Shown here: positions 1-7,995 of the stretch, piece after piece
How positions within the stretch are numbered: position 1 is the stretch's first letter
Layout of the letters: every line of letters starts with the position of its first letter
NCBI RefSeq assembly: GCF_019753045.1
Contig: NZ_JAIELN010000008.1
Location: 1 to 64,000, forward strand
Source: Hyphomicrobium sp.
Lineage (GTDB): Bacteria > Pseudomonadota > Alphaproteobacteria > Rhizobiales > Hyphomicrobiaceae
DNA: 64,000 nucleotides
Direction: 5' to 3'
Notes under the pieces: model-generated
What the model was told of the DNA's origin: nothing
Database searches by the model: none
What the model saw: the letters and a program-made list of their open reading frames with translations, nothing else
Position numbers and translations under genes: made by a program

Positions 1-994
1 CGGACGCGCTTTCGCTGCCGTCGTCCTCGAGCGGTCGCACGCCTGCGAAACTCCAGACGATGTCGGGACGCGTGACGGGTTCGCGGAAAAAGCGATTGGC
101 GGCGTCGAGCAAGTAATCTTCTTCTTCGCGCGAGGCGCTGGCAGTTCGCGGATCGCCTGCGAATGTTTCCTCGGTCGTTCCGATCAACGTGAAGGCGTCT
201 TCGAAGGGCAACGCGAAAACGATGCGGCCGTCGCGGTTTTGAAAGGTGTACGCGTCGTCGGCTCCGGCAATGCGCGGCACGGTGATGTGGCTGCCTTTGA
301 CCAATCTGACGGTTGGCGGTGCCGCTTTTTGCTGGCCGGTCGCGAGGGCTGCTACTTTCGCAACCCATGGTCCCGCCGCATTGACGACGGCGCGGGCGGC
401 AATGCGTCGTCCTGACGATCCGAGAGCGGCCGCCCAAACACCATCTTCGGCTTGCAAGCCGGTGACGGGCGTTCTCGTTGCGACGCGTGCTCCGGCTTCG
501 CGCGCGGCGATCGCGTTCAAAACGACGAGACGGGAATCGTCGACCGCGCAGTCCCAGTACGTGAAGCCGCGAAGCAATTCGGAAACGAGAGGTGCGCCGG
601 CAGGATCCTGCCGCAGATCGATGGCGTGCGACGCGCCCAGGGACTCGCGGGCGGCAAGATGATCGTAAAGAAAAAGTCCCGCGCGCATCATCAGCTCGTG
701 TCGCATCCCGGCGACCTGCGGAAGGATGAAGCGCAGCGGGCGGATGATGTGCGGCGCTTTCGCGAGAAGCACTTCGCGCTCGGCCAATGCTTCGCGAACG
801 AGCCGGAATTCAAAATGTTCGAGGTAGCGGAGGCCGCCGTGAATGAGTTTGGAGCTCGCCGATGACGTTGCGCCCGCAAGGTCGTCGGCTTCGGCAAGGA
901 AAACCGACAGGCCACGCATCGCGGCATCGGCCGCGATTCCAGCGCCGTTGATGCCGCCGCCAATCACGAGGAGATCGTAAATCTCGTCAGCCAT
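1..994 (-). CDS. glpD: Glycerol-3-phosphate dehydrogenase, aerobic (partial)
   Basis: This is the N-terminal 331 codons of a FAD-dependent glycerol-3-phosphate dehydrogenase. It oxidises sn-glycerol-3-phosphate to dihydroxyacetone phosphate at the inner membrane and passes electrons to quinone. The gene starts with ATG at 994 and runs off the left edge without a stop. Residues 8-19 carry the dinucleotide-binding glycine motif (VIGGGINGAG). This is followed by the family signature around SSKLIHGGLRYLEHFE and, later, the FALPFEDAFTLIGTTEE segment typical of GlpD and other DAO-fold enzymes. The remaining roughly 170 residues are outside the window. No glp regulator or transporter is visible here. 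Confidence 0.93.
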   Translation of the reverse strand, partial: MADEIYDLLVIGGGINGAGIAADAAMRGLSVFLAEADDLAGATSSASSKLIHGGLRYLEHFEFRLVREALAEREVLLAKAPHIIRPLRFILPQVAGMRHELMMRAGLFLYDHLAARESLGASHAIDLRQDPAGAPLVSELLRGFTYWDCAVDDSRLVVLNAIAAREAGARVATRTPVTGLQAEDGVWAAALGSSGRRIAARAVVNAAGPWVAKVAALATGQQKAAPPTVRLVKGSHITVPRIAGADDAYTFQNRDGRIVFALPFEDAFTLIGTTEETFAGDPRTASASREEEDYLLDAANRFFREPVTRPDIVWSFAGVRPLEDDGSESAS

Positions 995-1082
995 TGCGTT
1001 GGTGCCGCCGTGCGTTGCGCCGTTTCTCGGACGCGTTGTCACGAGCCCAACTCTAGGCGACTCGTTCGCGCGCGCGAAGGTT

Positions 1083-3014
1083 TCAGGCGGGCGCTTCGGG
1101 CGTCTTTTTTCGCGGCCGCAGCAGAAGGCTGATCAAAAGTCCTGCAATGAAGCCCGCAGGGACGGCAACCAGCGTGATGGCTGCCGGTTTCAGGCCACCC
1201 CAGTTGGCAATTGTCGTGACATGCTTGACGAGAGCCGCGTGCGCGAGCGCTGCGGCGTCGGGTGTCGTCGCTGCGGCGAGAGCGGCCTGGAGTTCCGCGA
1301 AGCGCTTCGCGGCAACCGCGGGGGCATCCGAAAGGCCGCCCGAAATACTGAACAGTTCGACCGGCCAGATGTGGACACCGAGCAGATAGACGGCGGTGAT
1401 CAACGTTCCGACGAGCATCGCCGCTATCGCGCCTGCCGCGTTCATATGGCGCCAGTGCAGCCCAAGAACGAGGGACGGAAAGATGCCTGCGGCAAGCAAC
1501 GAAAAGCCTTCGGCGGCGAGCAGTCCCGTTCCGATAGCGGCAAAGAGTGCTACCATCGCGGCGACGACCAGAAGAGTTCCGCCGACCGACACCGAACGAA
1601 AATCCATATCGGGAGAGCGCTCTTCGCGCGTCGTCCTGATCTCGCGATCGGCGACGACGATCGAGGAGAGGAGCGCGTTTCCGACGAGCACGGACGCGAG
1701 TACGACGGCGAGCAGCAACGGATATTCCAACATGGGGCTGAGGCCAGAAATCATGGGTGCTGCAACGACGAACCCGTCCGTCGTGAACGCCAGATCCTGA
1801 AGTCTGAGGAAGCCGCGCTGTCCGGAAGCCTTGGCGCACGCTGCGGCGAGATCGGCCGATGCGAGTGAGGTCTGGTCGCAGACTTTTACCCAGCCCTGCG
1901 CACTCGCCTCGGCGAACGACTGGGGAATCGAAGCGATTTCGATACCCTTGGACATCACTTCTTCGAAGCCGATGCGACTGTAGATCGCGAGCGGCGGAAG
2001 ACTGGCGATAAGTATGGCGACGGCGACGAGGGCGACAGCTGTACGCTTGACCGCGCCTCCGGGTGCGACCGCCGATTGCGATACGTGACGCCCGAGAAGA
2101 TGCGGAGCCGCGACGACGCCTAACGCTACTGCGAGCAGCAGGCCCGCGAAATTTCGCATCGAAAGTTGGAGGAATGGGGACGTCATCGGCGTCAGAGATT
2201 TCACGTCCGATAGCCTGCTGACGACGAGCGCCTGATTGAGATTGGCGTGGCTTTCGAGGGCGGAGCCGAGCGTGAAGTGCGGCAGCAGCGAGCCGCTTGC
2301 GAAGACTGCGAGTGCGATGAGCGTTGCGAGCAGTCCGGCGGCGACGGCGACGAAGCCCAATCCGCCGCTCATTTTTGCCGGTGCGAAGAAAGTGCCTGCA
2401 AGCCAAGTCGCGGCGATCGCCACCGTGATACCGAGGATCGCCTGGTGCATCGGGATGCTGATGAGGCTCTGCAACGCGAGAGAACCCGCTCTGATGTCGG
2501 CCGCCAGTAGCAGGCCCGTTGCAGCCGACGCGATGAGAAACGCCAAGCGGCGCGTCAGGCTTCCGCCGTAGCGGATCGCGAAGAAACCGCTGATCGATTG
2601 CACGGGATAAAGAACGAAGCGCGGCGCTACGAGGATTGCGAGCAAGGCAACGCCGGCGACGAGGCCGAGCGGCAGCGCCAAGCCGTCGTAGCCCATTGCC
2701 GCGATGTAGCCGGTGAAACCCAGAAGCGCGACTGCACCGACGATCTCGCCCGCGAATATGAGCGCAGGGCGGATGCCTTCGCGCACCGGCACGCCGCCGG
2801 CTTTCCAGGCATAGAAAGCGACCAACGCAACGAGACCGATGATTGCGCCCTGAGCAGCAATCCAGAAGCCAAGCGGGAATCCGCCGATACGGATGACGTT
2901 GAGCGTCAGAGCCGACAACGGCAACGCAATCGCCAAGATCAGCCAAATCAGCAGGCTCGCCAGCAGCAGGCGACCAGAAGGCCGACTTGCGCCGGCAATA
3001 TCCCCCAGACCCAT
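1083..3014 (-). CDS. Sodium:solute symporter with fused DUF4212 small subunit
   Basis: The predicted inner-membrane transporter of 643 residues has many hydrophobic segments and probably couples Na+ influx to uptake of a small organic acid. Residues 15-75 match the small-subunit family DUF4212 (two membrane spans, hallmark GGFPLGFW followed by AAQGAI). The rest matches the large subunit of the VC_2705-type symporters related to acetate permease ActP. The two parts are normally separate neighbouring genes. ATG at 3014 is preferred over GTG at 3020 because AGAGGG lies 5 bases before the ATG but touches the GTG. The substrate is not knowable from sequence; acetate or another carboxylate is an inference. 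Confidence 0.85.
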   Translation of the reverse strand: MGLGDIAGASRPSGRLLLASLLIWLILAIALPLSALTLNVIRIGGFPLGFWIAAQGAIIGLVALVAFYAWKAGGVPVREGIRPALIFAGEIVGAVALLGFTGYIAAMGYDGLALPLGLVAGVALLAILVAPRFVLYPVQSISGFFAIRYGGSLTRRLAFLIASAATGLLLAADIRAGSLALQSLISIPMHQAILGITVAIAATWLAGTFFAPAKMSGGLGFVAVAAGLLATLIALAVFASGSLLPHFTLGSALESHANLNQALVVSRLSDVKSLTPMTSPFLQLSMRNFAGLLLAVALGVVAAPHLLGRHVSQSAVAPGGAVKRTAVALVAVAILIASLPPLAIYSRIGFEEVMSKGIEIASIPQSFAEASAQGWVKVCDQTSLASADLAAACAKASGQRGFLRLQDLAFTTDGFVVAAPMISGLSPMLEYPLLLAVVLASVLVGNALLSSIVVADREIRTTREERSPDMDFRSVSVGGTLLVVAAMVALFAAIGTGLLAAEGFSLLAAGIFPSLVLGLHWRHMNAAGAIAAMLVGTLITAVYLLGVHIWPVELFSISGGLSDAPAVAAKRFAELQAALAAATTPDAAALAHAALVKHVTTIANWGGLKPAAITLVAVPAGFIAGLLISLLLRPRKKTPEAPA

Positions 3015-3434
3015 CTTCACCCTCTCTGCGCCCCCGACACAGCATCCAAAGCGCGCTATTGGCGTCAGAAAGGCGTTACGATCAAGGCAGCGGACACAAT
3101 TGGCCCGGCGGCCTGCCCGCCGGCGCCGCCCGGGATATCGGATACGGCTCCGTTGTGCTCGGTGCCGCCAGCGCGTGTGTTTGAAATTTGAGGGGTATTA
3201 AAACGGCAATGGGGTGGTTCGCGTTACCGAACCACCCCAATAGTTTCGTCCCTAGACTTGGACCTTTATTCGTTTTTTAGCCCTGCGACCGGTCCCGGCC
3301 TTCGCAAGTGGCCGCACCATGTACCAAACGATCTTCTGCGTCAAGTCACCGCGCGACATAAATAATTTTCGATTTTTCGATGCCCGAAAGATGATCAGTT
3401 GCGGATCGCACGACGGTGGATTTGCGCCGTTGTT
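3015..3434. other. Intergenic region, 420 bases
   Basis: No credible gene lies here. The short reading frames have no ribosome site and no family resemblance. The region separates the end of the copper chaperone gene from the start of the symporter, both on the minus strand, so it should hold the symporter promoter. Its only clear structure is the perfect inverted repeat at 3210-3239. The stretch 3355-3385 is unusually AT-rich for this chromosome. Confidence 0.6.
3210..3239 (-). terminator. Perfect 12-bp hairpin, possible terminator
   Basis: Bases 3210-3221 and 3228-3239 are exact reverse complements around a 6-base loop. Read on the minus strand, a TTTT appears about six bases after the stem, so this may end the copper chaperone transcript whose stop is at 3435. 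The lack of an immediate T-run makes it a weak intrinsic terminator. A protein-binding operator for the symporter is an alternative. Confidence 0.5.
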
Positions 3435-3977
3435 TTACTCATGTGTCATATCGTGGTGCATGGAGCCCATCGAATCATCAACAGGCTGCTTGGCAAGGCC
3501 GTGAGGGCCCATAGCGCCTGGGGCCTCGACCGTTCCTTCGACTTCGATGGGTCCGGCCTTTTCGAAGGTCAGCGTGAGCTTGACGAGGTCGCCCTCTTTC
3601 AGCTGCTGCTTTAGACCCATCAGCATGATGTGATCGGCCATCGGCTTCAGAACGATGGATTGGCCGGGTTTCAGGTCGATGCCGTCGAGGCGGCGCATCT
3701 TCATGACATCGCCGTCCATCGTCATCGAGTGAACTTCGCCGTTTGCCGCGACGGGCGATGAAACGCCGATCAGCCGGTCGGAGGTATCCTTGTCGGTCTT
3801 GATCTCGGCGAACGCCGCGCCGATTTTCTGGCCTTCCGGGGTCGCGCGCGCCCAGGGATGGGCAACCGTTACGCCTTTGACGGTCACCTCGTGGGCCTCG
3901 GTGGCCTCAGTCAGAGCCGGCGCCAAGGTGGCTGCAAGGCCTGCCAGGAGGGCAAGGGCGGGGATTTTGAAACGCAT
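3435..3977 (-). CDS. Periplasmic copper chaperone, PCu(A)C family
   Basis: The 180-residue secreted protein has a signal peptide of about 25 residues and a PCu(A)C (DUF461) domain. The copper-binding pattern is clear: HSMTM, then VMKMRR, then PMADHIMLMGL, matching the H-M...M...H-x-M ligands of this family. PCu(A)C proteins deliver Cu(I) to the CuA centre of cytochrome c oxidase. The C-terminus adds an unusual Met/His-rich tail (SMGSMHHDMTHE) that could bind more metal. ATG at 3977 is chosen because GGAGG lies 9 bases upstream; a TTG two codons earlier is too close to it. The gene diverges from coaBC. Confidence 0.9.
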   Translation of the reverse strand: MRFKIPALALLAGLAATLAPALTEATEAHEVTVKGVTVAHPWARATPEGQKIGAAFAEIKTDKDTSDRLIGVSSPVAANGEVHSMTMDGDVMKMRRLDGIDLKPGQSIVLKPMADHIMLMGLKQQLKEGDLVKLTLTFEKAGPIEVEGTVEAPGAMGPHGLAKQPVDDSMGSMHHDMTHE

Positions 3978-4141
3978 GGGCAAATTCCTCCAGAGTGCGC
4001 GTTCGGGCGGATATAAGTCAAAACTGGATAAATGGCACGGGGCGACCGTGAAATTTGCCCTCTTGGCGAACGGCTTAACCTCAGGCTTCGGGGAATGTGC
4101 TAAAATGTATATTCTATCGAGCGGTAACGGGACTTAACGAT

Positions 4142-5377
4142 TTGTCTTCGGCCAAGCGCATCCTACTGATCATCGGCGGCGGAATTGCTGCCTATAAGTG
4201 CCTGGACCTGATCCGGCGGCTTCGGGAGCGGGGTCATAGCGTCCGCGCCGTGATGACCAAGGCCGCCCATCATTTCGTGACGCCGCTTTCCGTTGGCGCA
4301 TTAACGAACGAGCGGGTGCTGACCGACCTCTTCGATCTCGACGATGAGCGGGAGATCGGACACATCAGGCTGGCGCGCGACAGCGATTTGATCGTCGTCG
4401 CACCGGCGACCGCCGATCTCATCGCGCGGATGGCCGGCGGCCACGCCGACGATCTCGCGACGGCCGTTCTGCTTGCCACCGAGAAGCCCGTCCTGCTCGC
4501 ACCTGCAATGAACCCTCAGATGTGGCTCAATCCGGCGACGCGCCGGAACGTTGCTCAACTCAAAGCCGACGGCATCCAGATCATCGGGCCGGCTGTCGGC
4601 GAGATGGCCGAGCGCGGTGAAGCTGGGCCTGGACGTCTCGTCGAGGTTCCGGAACTCATTGCTGCCATAGAAGGCGCATTCGAAGCAGGCGGGTCCGGCG
4701 GCGGCGTCCTCGAAGGACGGCACGTCATCATCACGAGCGGACCGACACACGAACCCATCGATCCGATCCGGTATCTGGCGAACCGCTCATCGGGCAAACA
4801 GGGTTTCGAACTCGCGGCTGCCGCGGCCGAACTCGGCGCGCGCGTGACGCTGATCACCGGCCCCGTTTCGCTTGTGGAGCCGGCTGGCGTCGAAATCATC
4901 CGCATCAAGACGGCTGCAGAAATGCTGGAAGCGGTGAAGGCCGCTTTGCCCGCCGATATCGCCGTTTTCGCCGCGGCCGTTGCGGACTGGCGCGTCGAGA
5001 CCATCCAGACCGAAAAGATCAAGAAGTCCGAGAAAGAGGGTGCGCCCACGCTTTCGCTCACGGAAAATCCGGATATCCTTAAGATGATCGCACGGCCGGG
5101 GCCTGAGCGGCCGCGTCTCGTCATCGGCTTCGCGGCTGAAACGCAGAATGTGTTGACCCACGCCCAGGCGAAGCTCAAATCCAAGCGCGCCGACTGGATC
5201 GTCGCCAACGACGTTTCGCCGTTGTCGGGTGTGATGGGCGGCGAAAACAATACCGTCCATTTGATCACCGCAAGCGGTGTGGAGAGTTGGCCTGAGATGA
5301 GCAAGGCGAAGGTTGCGAAAAAACTCATGGAGCGCGCCGCGGAGCAGCTTCACGCCAAGCGCACGGCCGCTGAATGA
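4142..5377 (+). CDS. coaBC: Bifunctional phosphopantothenoylcysteine decarboxylase/synthase
   Basis: The protein performs two consecutive steps of coenzyme A synthesis: ligation of 4'-phosphopantothenate to cysteine and FMN-dependent decarboxylation of the product. The N-terminal flavoprotein half shows the catalytic-region HIRLAR and the PAMNPQMW motif. The C-terminal synthase half shows [10 protein letters not shown] and the NDVS segment. The start is uncertain. TTG at 4142 gives 411 residues, the usual length, and begins just before the conserved [18 protein letters not shown] at 4097 adds 15 residues but overlaps the only -10-like sequences (TAAAAT, TATATT at 4101-4113). The stop overlaps the dut ATG, so the two genes are probably translationally coupled. 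Confidence 0.95.
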   Translation: MSSAKRILLIIGGGIAAYKCLDLIRRLRERGHSVRAVMTKAAHHFVTPLSVGALTNERVLTDLFDLDDEREIGHIRLARDSDLIVVAPATADLIARMAGGHADDLATAVLLATEKPVLLAPAMNPQMWLNPATRRNVAQLKADGIQIIGPAVGEMAERGEAGPGRLVEVPELIAAIEGAFEAGGSGGGVLEGRHVIITSGPTHEPIDPIRYLANRSSGKQGFELAAAAAELGARVTLITGPVSLVEPAGVEIIRIKTAAEMLEAVKAALPADIAVFAAAVADWRVETIQTEKIKKSEKEGAPTLSLTENPDILKMIARPGPERPRLVIGFAAETQNVLTHAQAKLKSKRADWIVANDVSPLSGVMGGENNTVHLITASGVESWPEMSKAKVAKKLMERAAEQLHAKRTAAE

Positions 5378-5904
5378 AGGTCAAGGTCAGGCGTCTCGAG
5401 CACGCAGAAGGTCTTCCGCTCCCCGACTATCAGACCGCGGACGCCGCAGGGTTCGATCTCGTGGCTGCTGTTTCGGGCGATGTTGGCGTCACCATAGCAC
5501 CCGGAGCACGCGCGCTCATTCCGACGGGCTTGATCTTCGAGCTGCCACGCGGAATGGAAGCACAGGTACGTCCGCGATCGGGGCTTGCCGTGAAGCACGG
5601 CGTGACGGTTCTCAATAGCCCCGGCACGATCGACGCGGATTATCGGGGCGAAGTCGCTGTCATTTTGATCAATCACGGGACTGACCCGTTTATCGTGGCG
5701 CGCGGAGAACGGGTCGCACAAATGATCGTTGCTCCGGTTGCGCGCGTAAAACTCCGCGAAGCCAAAAGGCTTACTGCAACAAAAAGGGGCGCGGGTGGTT
5801 TCGGGTCTACGGGTATTAGCGAGTCCCCATCCCATGATACGACCGGACGGCAGAAAGCCGTTGCTAAACGATCGGGCAAGGCGCAAAAAAAATCCAAATC
5901 GTGA
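5374..5904 (+). CDS. dut: dUTP diphosphatase
   Basis: This enzyme hydrolyses dUTP to dUMP and pyrophosphate, keeping uracil out of DNA and feeding thymidylate synthesis. All five trimeric dUTPase motifs are present in order: [35 protein letters not shown] and the P-loop-like [10 protein letters not shown]. The ATG overlaps the coaBC stop by four bases (ATGA). After motif V the protein continues for about 27 residues as a Lys/Arg/Ser-rich tail (ending [10 protein letters not shown]) that is not part of the usual 150-residue core and is probably disordered. Confidence 0.95.
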   Translation: MKVKVRRLEHAEGLPLPDYQTADAAGFDLVAAVSGDVGVTIAPGARALIPTGLIFELPRGMEAQVRPRSGLAVKHGVTVLNSPGTIDADYRGEVAVILINHGTDPFIVARGERVAQMIVAPVARVKLREAKRLTATKRGAGGFGSTGISESPSHDTTGRQKAVAKRSGKAQKKSKS

Positions 5905-6057
5905 GGTCGCGCGCAGGCGCGTTAATCACAAAAAGTGCAATGCTTATGGGCCTCTATGCGCGTTCCTCACCTCTTGAGGGCGACACTCGAACCTGCGAAA
6001 ACCGTTCCCATATTGCGCACAGTGAGCGCGTCAATCCGAGGGCGAATCGAGATAACC

Positions 6058-7059
6058 ATGACAGACACGATCGAAATCAAAACACTCGAAGCCACGAAGA
6101 GCTGGGGACGCGGTCGCGTCTACGAGAGCATCACTGAAACAATCGGTCATACGCCGCTCGTGCGGCTCTCGAAGATCAAAGCAGCAGCGAAGCTCAATGC
6201 TGACATTTTGCTGAAGCTTGAATTCTTCAACCCGCTCTCATCGGTCAAGGATCGTATCGGCGTTGCGATGATCGACGCACTCGAAGCTGAGGGCCGCATT
6301 AAGCCCGGCAAGACGGTGCTGATCGAACCAACTTCGGGGAACACAGGTATCGGTCTCGCATTCGTCGCTGCGGCGCGCGGCTACCGGCTCATTCTCGTCA
6401 TGCCGGAAACGATGTCGATCGAGCGCAGAAAAATTCTGTCGCACCTCGGCGCGGAACTCGAATTGACGCCAGGCGCTGGCGGTATGCCGGCAGCTGTTGC
6501 GCGCGCTGAAGAGCTTGCCAAGGTGCTTCCCGATGCCGTGATCCCTGGCCAGTTCGACAATCCGGCCAATCCGCTCGTCCACGAAAAGACGACGGCGGAA
6601 GAACTCTTCAACGATACGAAGGGCAAGATCGACGCGCTTGTCATCGGTGTCGGCACCGGTGGCACGCTGACGGGTGTCGGCCGCATTCTCAAAAAACGCA
6701 TTCCGGGGCTCAAGGTGATAGCTGTCGAACCGACGACTAGCGCGATCCTCTCCGGCCAGCCGCGCGGTCCGCACAAAATTCAGGGCATTGGCGCAGGGTT
6801 CATTCCAAGCGTTCTCGATACCGGTCTGATCGACGAGGTCGTGACCGTCGCGAGCGATACGGCATTCGAAGTTTCGCGCACTGTTGCCAAGGTCGAAGGT
6901 ATTCCCGGCGGTATCTCGACGGGCGCCAACGTCGCCGCGGCGATTGCCGTCGCCGAAAGGCCGGAATTCGCGGGCAAAACGATCGTCACGTTTGCGCCGT
7001 CGTCTGCGGAGCGTTATTTCTCGAGCGAACTCTTCGTCGATCCGCAGCCGAAGACCTAA
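6058..7059 (+). CDS. cysK: Cysteine synthase A
   Basis: This PLP enzyme of 333 residues makes L-cysteine from O-acetylserine and sulfide. The PLP lysine lies in SSVKDRIG, the substrate loop is TSGNTG, and the phosphate-binding loop is GTGGTLTG. The reading frame is open back to 5935, but the upstream 41 codons look non-coding and conserved sequence begins after the ATG at 6058. A 150-base gap separates it from dut. The next gene is a MoeB/ThiF-like sulfur-activating enzyme 28 bases downstream, so the two may form a sulfur-metabolism unit. Confidence 0.95.
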   Translation: MTDTIEIKTLEATKSWGRGRVYESITETIGHTPLVRLSKIKAAAKLNADILLKLEFFNPLSSVKDRIGVAMIDALEAEGRIKPGKTVLIEPTSGNTGIGLAFVAAARGYRLILVMPETMSIERRKILSHLGAELELTPGAGGMPAAVARAEELAKVLPDAVIPGQFDNPANPLVHEKTTAEELFNDTKGKIDALVIGVGTGGTLTGVGRILKKRIPGLKVIAVEPTTSAILSGQPRGPHKIQGIGAGFIPSVLDTGLIDEVVTVASDTAFEVSRTVAKVEGIPGGISTGANVAAAIAVAERPEFAGKTIVTFAPSSAERYFSSELFVDPQPKT

Positions 7060-7087
7060 GCACTCGCGCGAAAGATTATCAGGCCCC

Positions 7088-7924
7088 ATGGCACAGCTCA
7101 CGTCAGACGAAGTGCAGCGCTTTAAACGCCACCTTGTTCTGCGTGACGTGGGTGCCCCGGGGCAGCAAAAACTCAAGGCGGCGCGCGTGCTCGTCATCGG
7201 CGCCGGCGGACTTGGTTCACCGGTCGTCACCTACCTCGCGGCGGCTGGCGTCGGGACGATTGGCATCATCGACGACGACACTGTCTCAATCGACAACCTT
7301 CAGCGCCAGATCGCTCATCGCACGGAGGATGCGGGCAGGTTGAAGGTCGACAGCGCACGCGACGCGATCCTTCGCATCAATCCGCACGTCACCGTCGAGA
7401 CTTATGCTGAGCGCATCGACGCTTCGAATGCCCTAGACATCATCTCGCGCTACGACATCGTTGCTGACGGTTCGGATAATTTCGCGACGCGTTATCTGGT
7501 TTCGGACGCGTGCTATTTCGCGAAGCGGCCGCTTGCTTATGCGGCGCTCGGATCGTTCGACGGTTACGTCTCGGTTTTCAAGCCGCACGAGAAAGACCCG
7601 CAAGGGAATCCTTACCCGTCGCTCCGCTGCGTTTTTCCGGAAGCGCCTCCGGCAGGGCTTGTCGCCAATTGCGAAGAGGTCGGCGTGCTCGGACCGGTCG
7701 CGGGCGTCGTCGGGACTTTGCAGGCAACGGAAGTCGTGAAAGAGCTGTTGGGTCTCGGCGAGAGCCTTGCCGGACGGCTGCTCATCTACGACGCGCTCGC
7801 GACGCGGTTCGAAGTCGTCGCAATCGCCTGGGATCCGGATAATCCTCTAACGGGACGGAATCCGACGATCACCGATCTTGCGTCGGGGCAGACTTCTGCA
7901 AATCCGGCGTGCGCCGCGGAATAA
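7088..7924 (+). CDS. MoeB/ThiF/HesA-family E1-like adenylyltransferase
   Basis: The protein of 278 residues is related to enzymes that adenylate the C-terminus of ubiquitin-like sulfur carriers (MoaD, ThiS). The ATP-binding GAGGLGS motif, the IDDDTVSIDNLQRQ segment and the ADGSDNFATRY region are intact. It is unusual in lacking the two CxxC zinc-binding pairs seen in MoeB and ThiF. Where CYRC is expected there is PSLRC, and the C-terminal pair is replaced by NPLTGRNPTI. A cysteine remains in VANCEEVGVLG. The carrier partner is not in the window. It follows cysK, and convergent transcription ends at a hairpin at 7958. A symbol such as moeB would be over-precise. Confidence 0.85.
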   Translation: MAQLTSDEVQRFKRHLVLRDVGAPGQQKLKAARVLVIGAGGLGSPVVTYLAAAGVGTIGIIDDDTVSIDNLQRQIAHRTEDAGRLKVDSARDAILRINPHVTVETYAERIDASNALDIISRYDIVADGSDNFATRYLVSDACYFAKRPLAYAALGSFDGYVSVFKPHEKDPQGNPYPSLRCVFPEAPPAGLVANCEEVGVLGPVAGVVGTLQATEVVKELLGLGESLAGRLLIYDALATRFEVVAIAWDPDNPLTGRNPTITDLASGQTSANPACAAE

Positions 7925-7957
7925 TTTTCAGAAAACGTTCGAGAGCAAAATTTTGAG

Positions 7958-7985
7958 ACCGGCGGCGCTTGTCGTCGCCGCCGGT
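7958..7985. terminator. Hairpin between convergent genes
   Basis: A perfect 10-bp GC-rich stem (7958-7967 with 7976-7985, 8-base loop) lies between the stop of the E1-like gene on the plus strand and the stop of the hydroxyacid dehydrogenase on the minus strand. AAAA follows on the plus side, and an A/T-rich stretch (CAAAATTTT on the minus strand) on the other. It is probably a shared bidirectional terminator. Confidence 0.65.
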
Positions 7986-7995
7986 AAAACTCAGC

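Noticed and set aside
1039-3045. A 668-codon minus-strand frame overlapping the symporter
   Set aside because: It is a different frame of the same strand with an Arg/Gly-rich nonsense composition. The transporter frame has clear membrane spans and motifs.
3319-3614. Short plus-strand frames in and beside the 3015-3434 gap
   Set aside because: They lack ribosome sites, overlap the end of the copper chaperone gene on the other strand and show no recognisable sequence.
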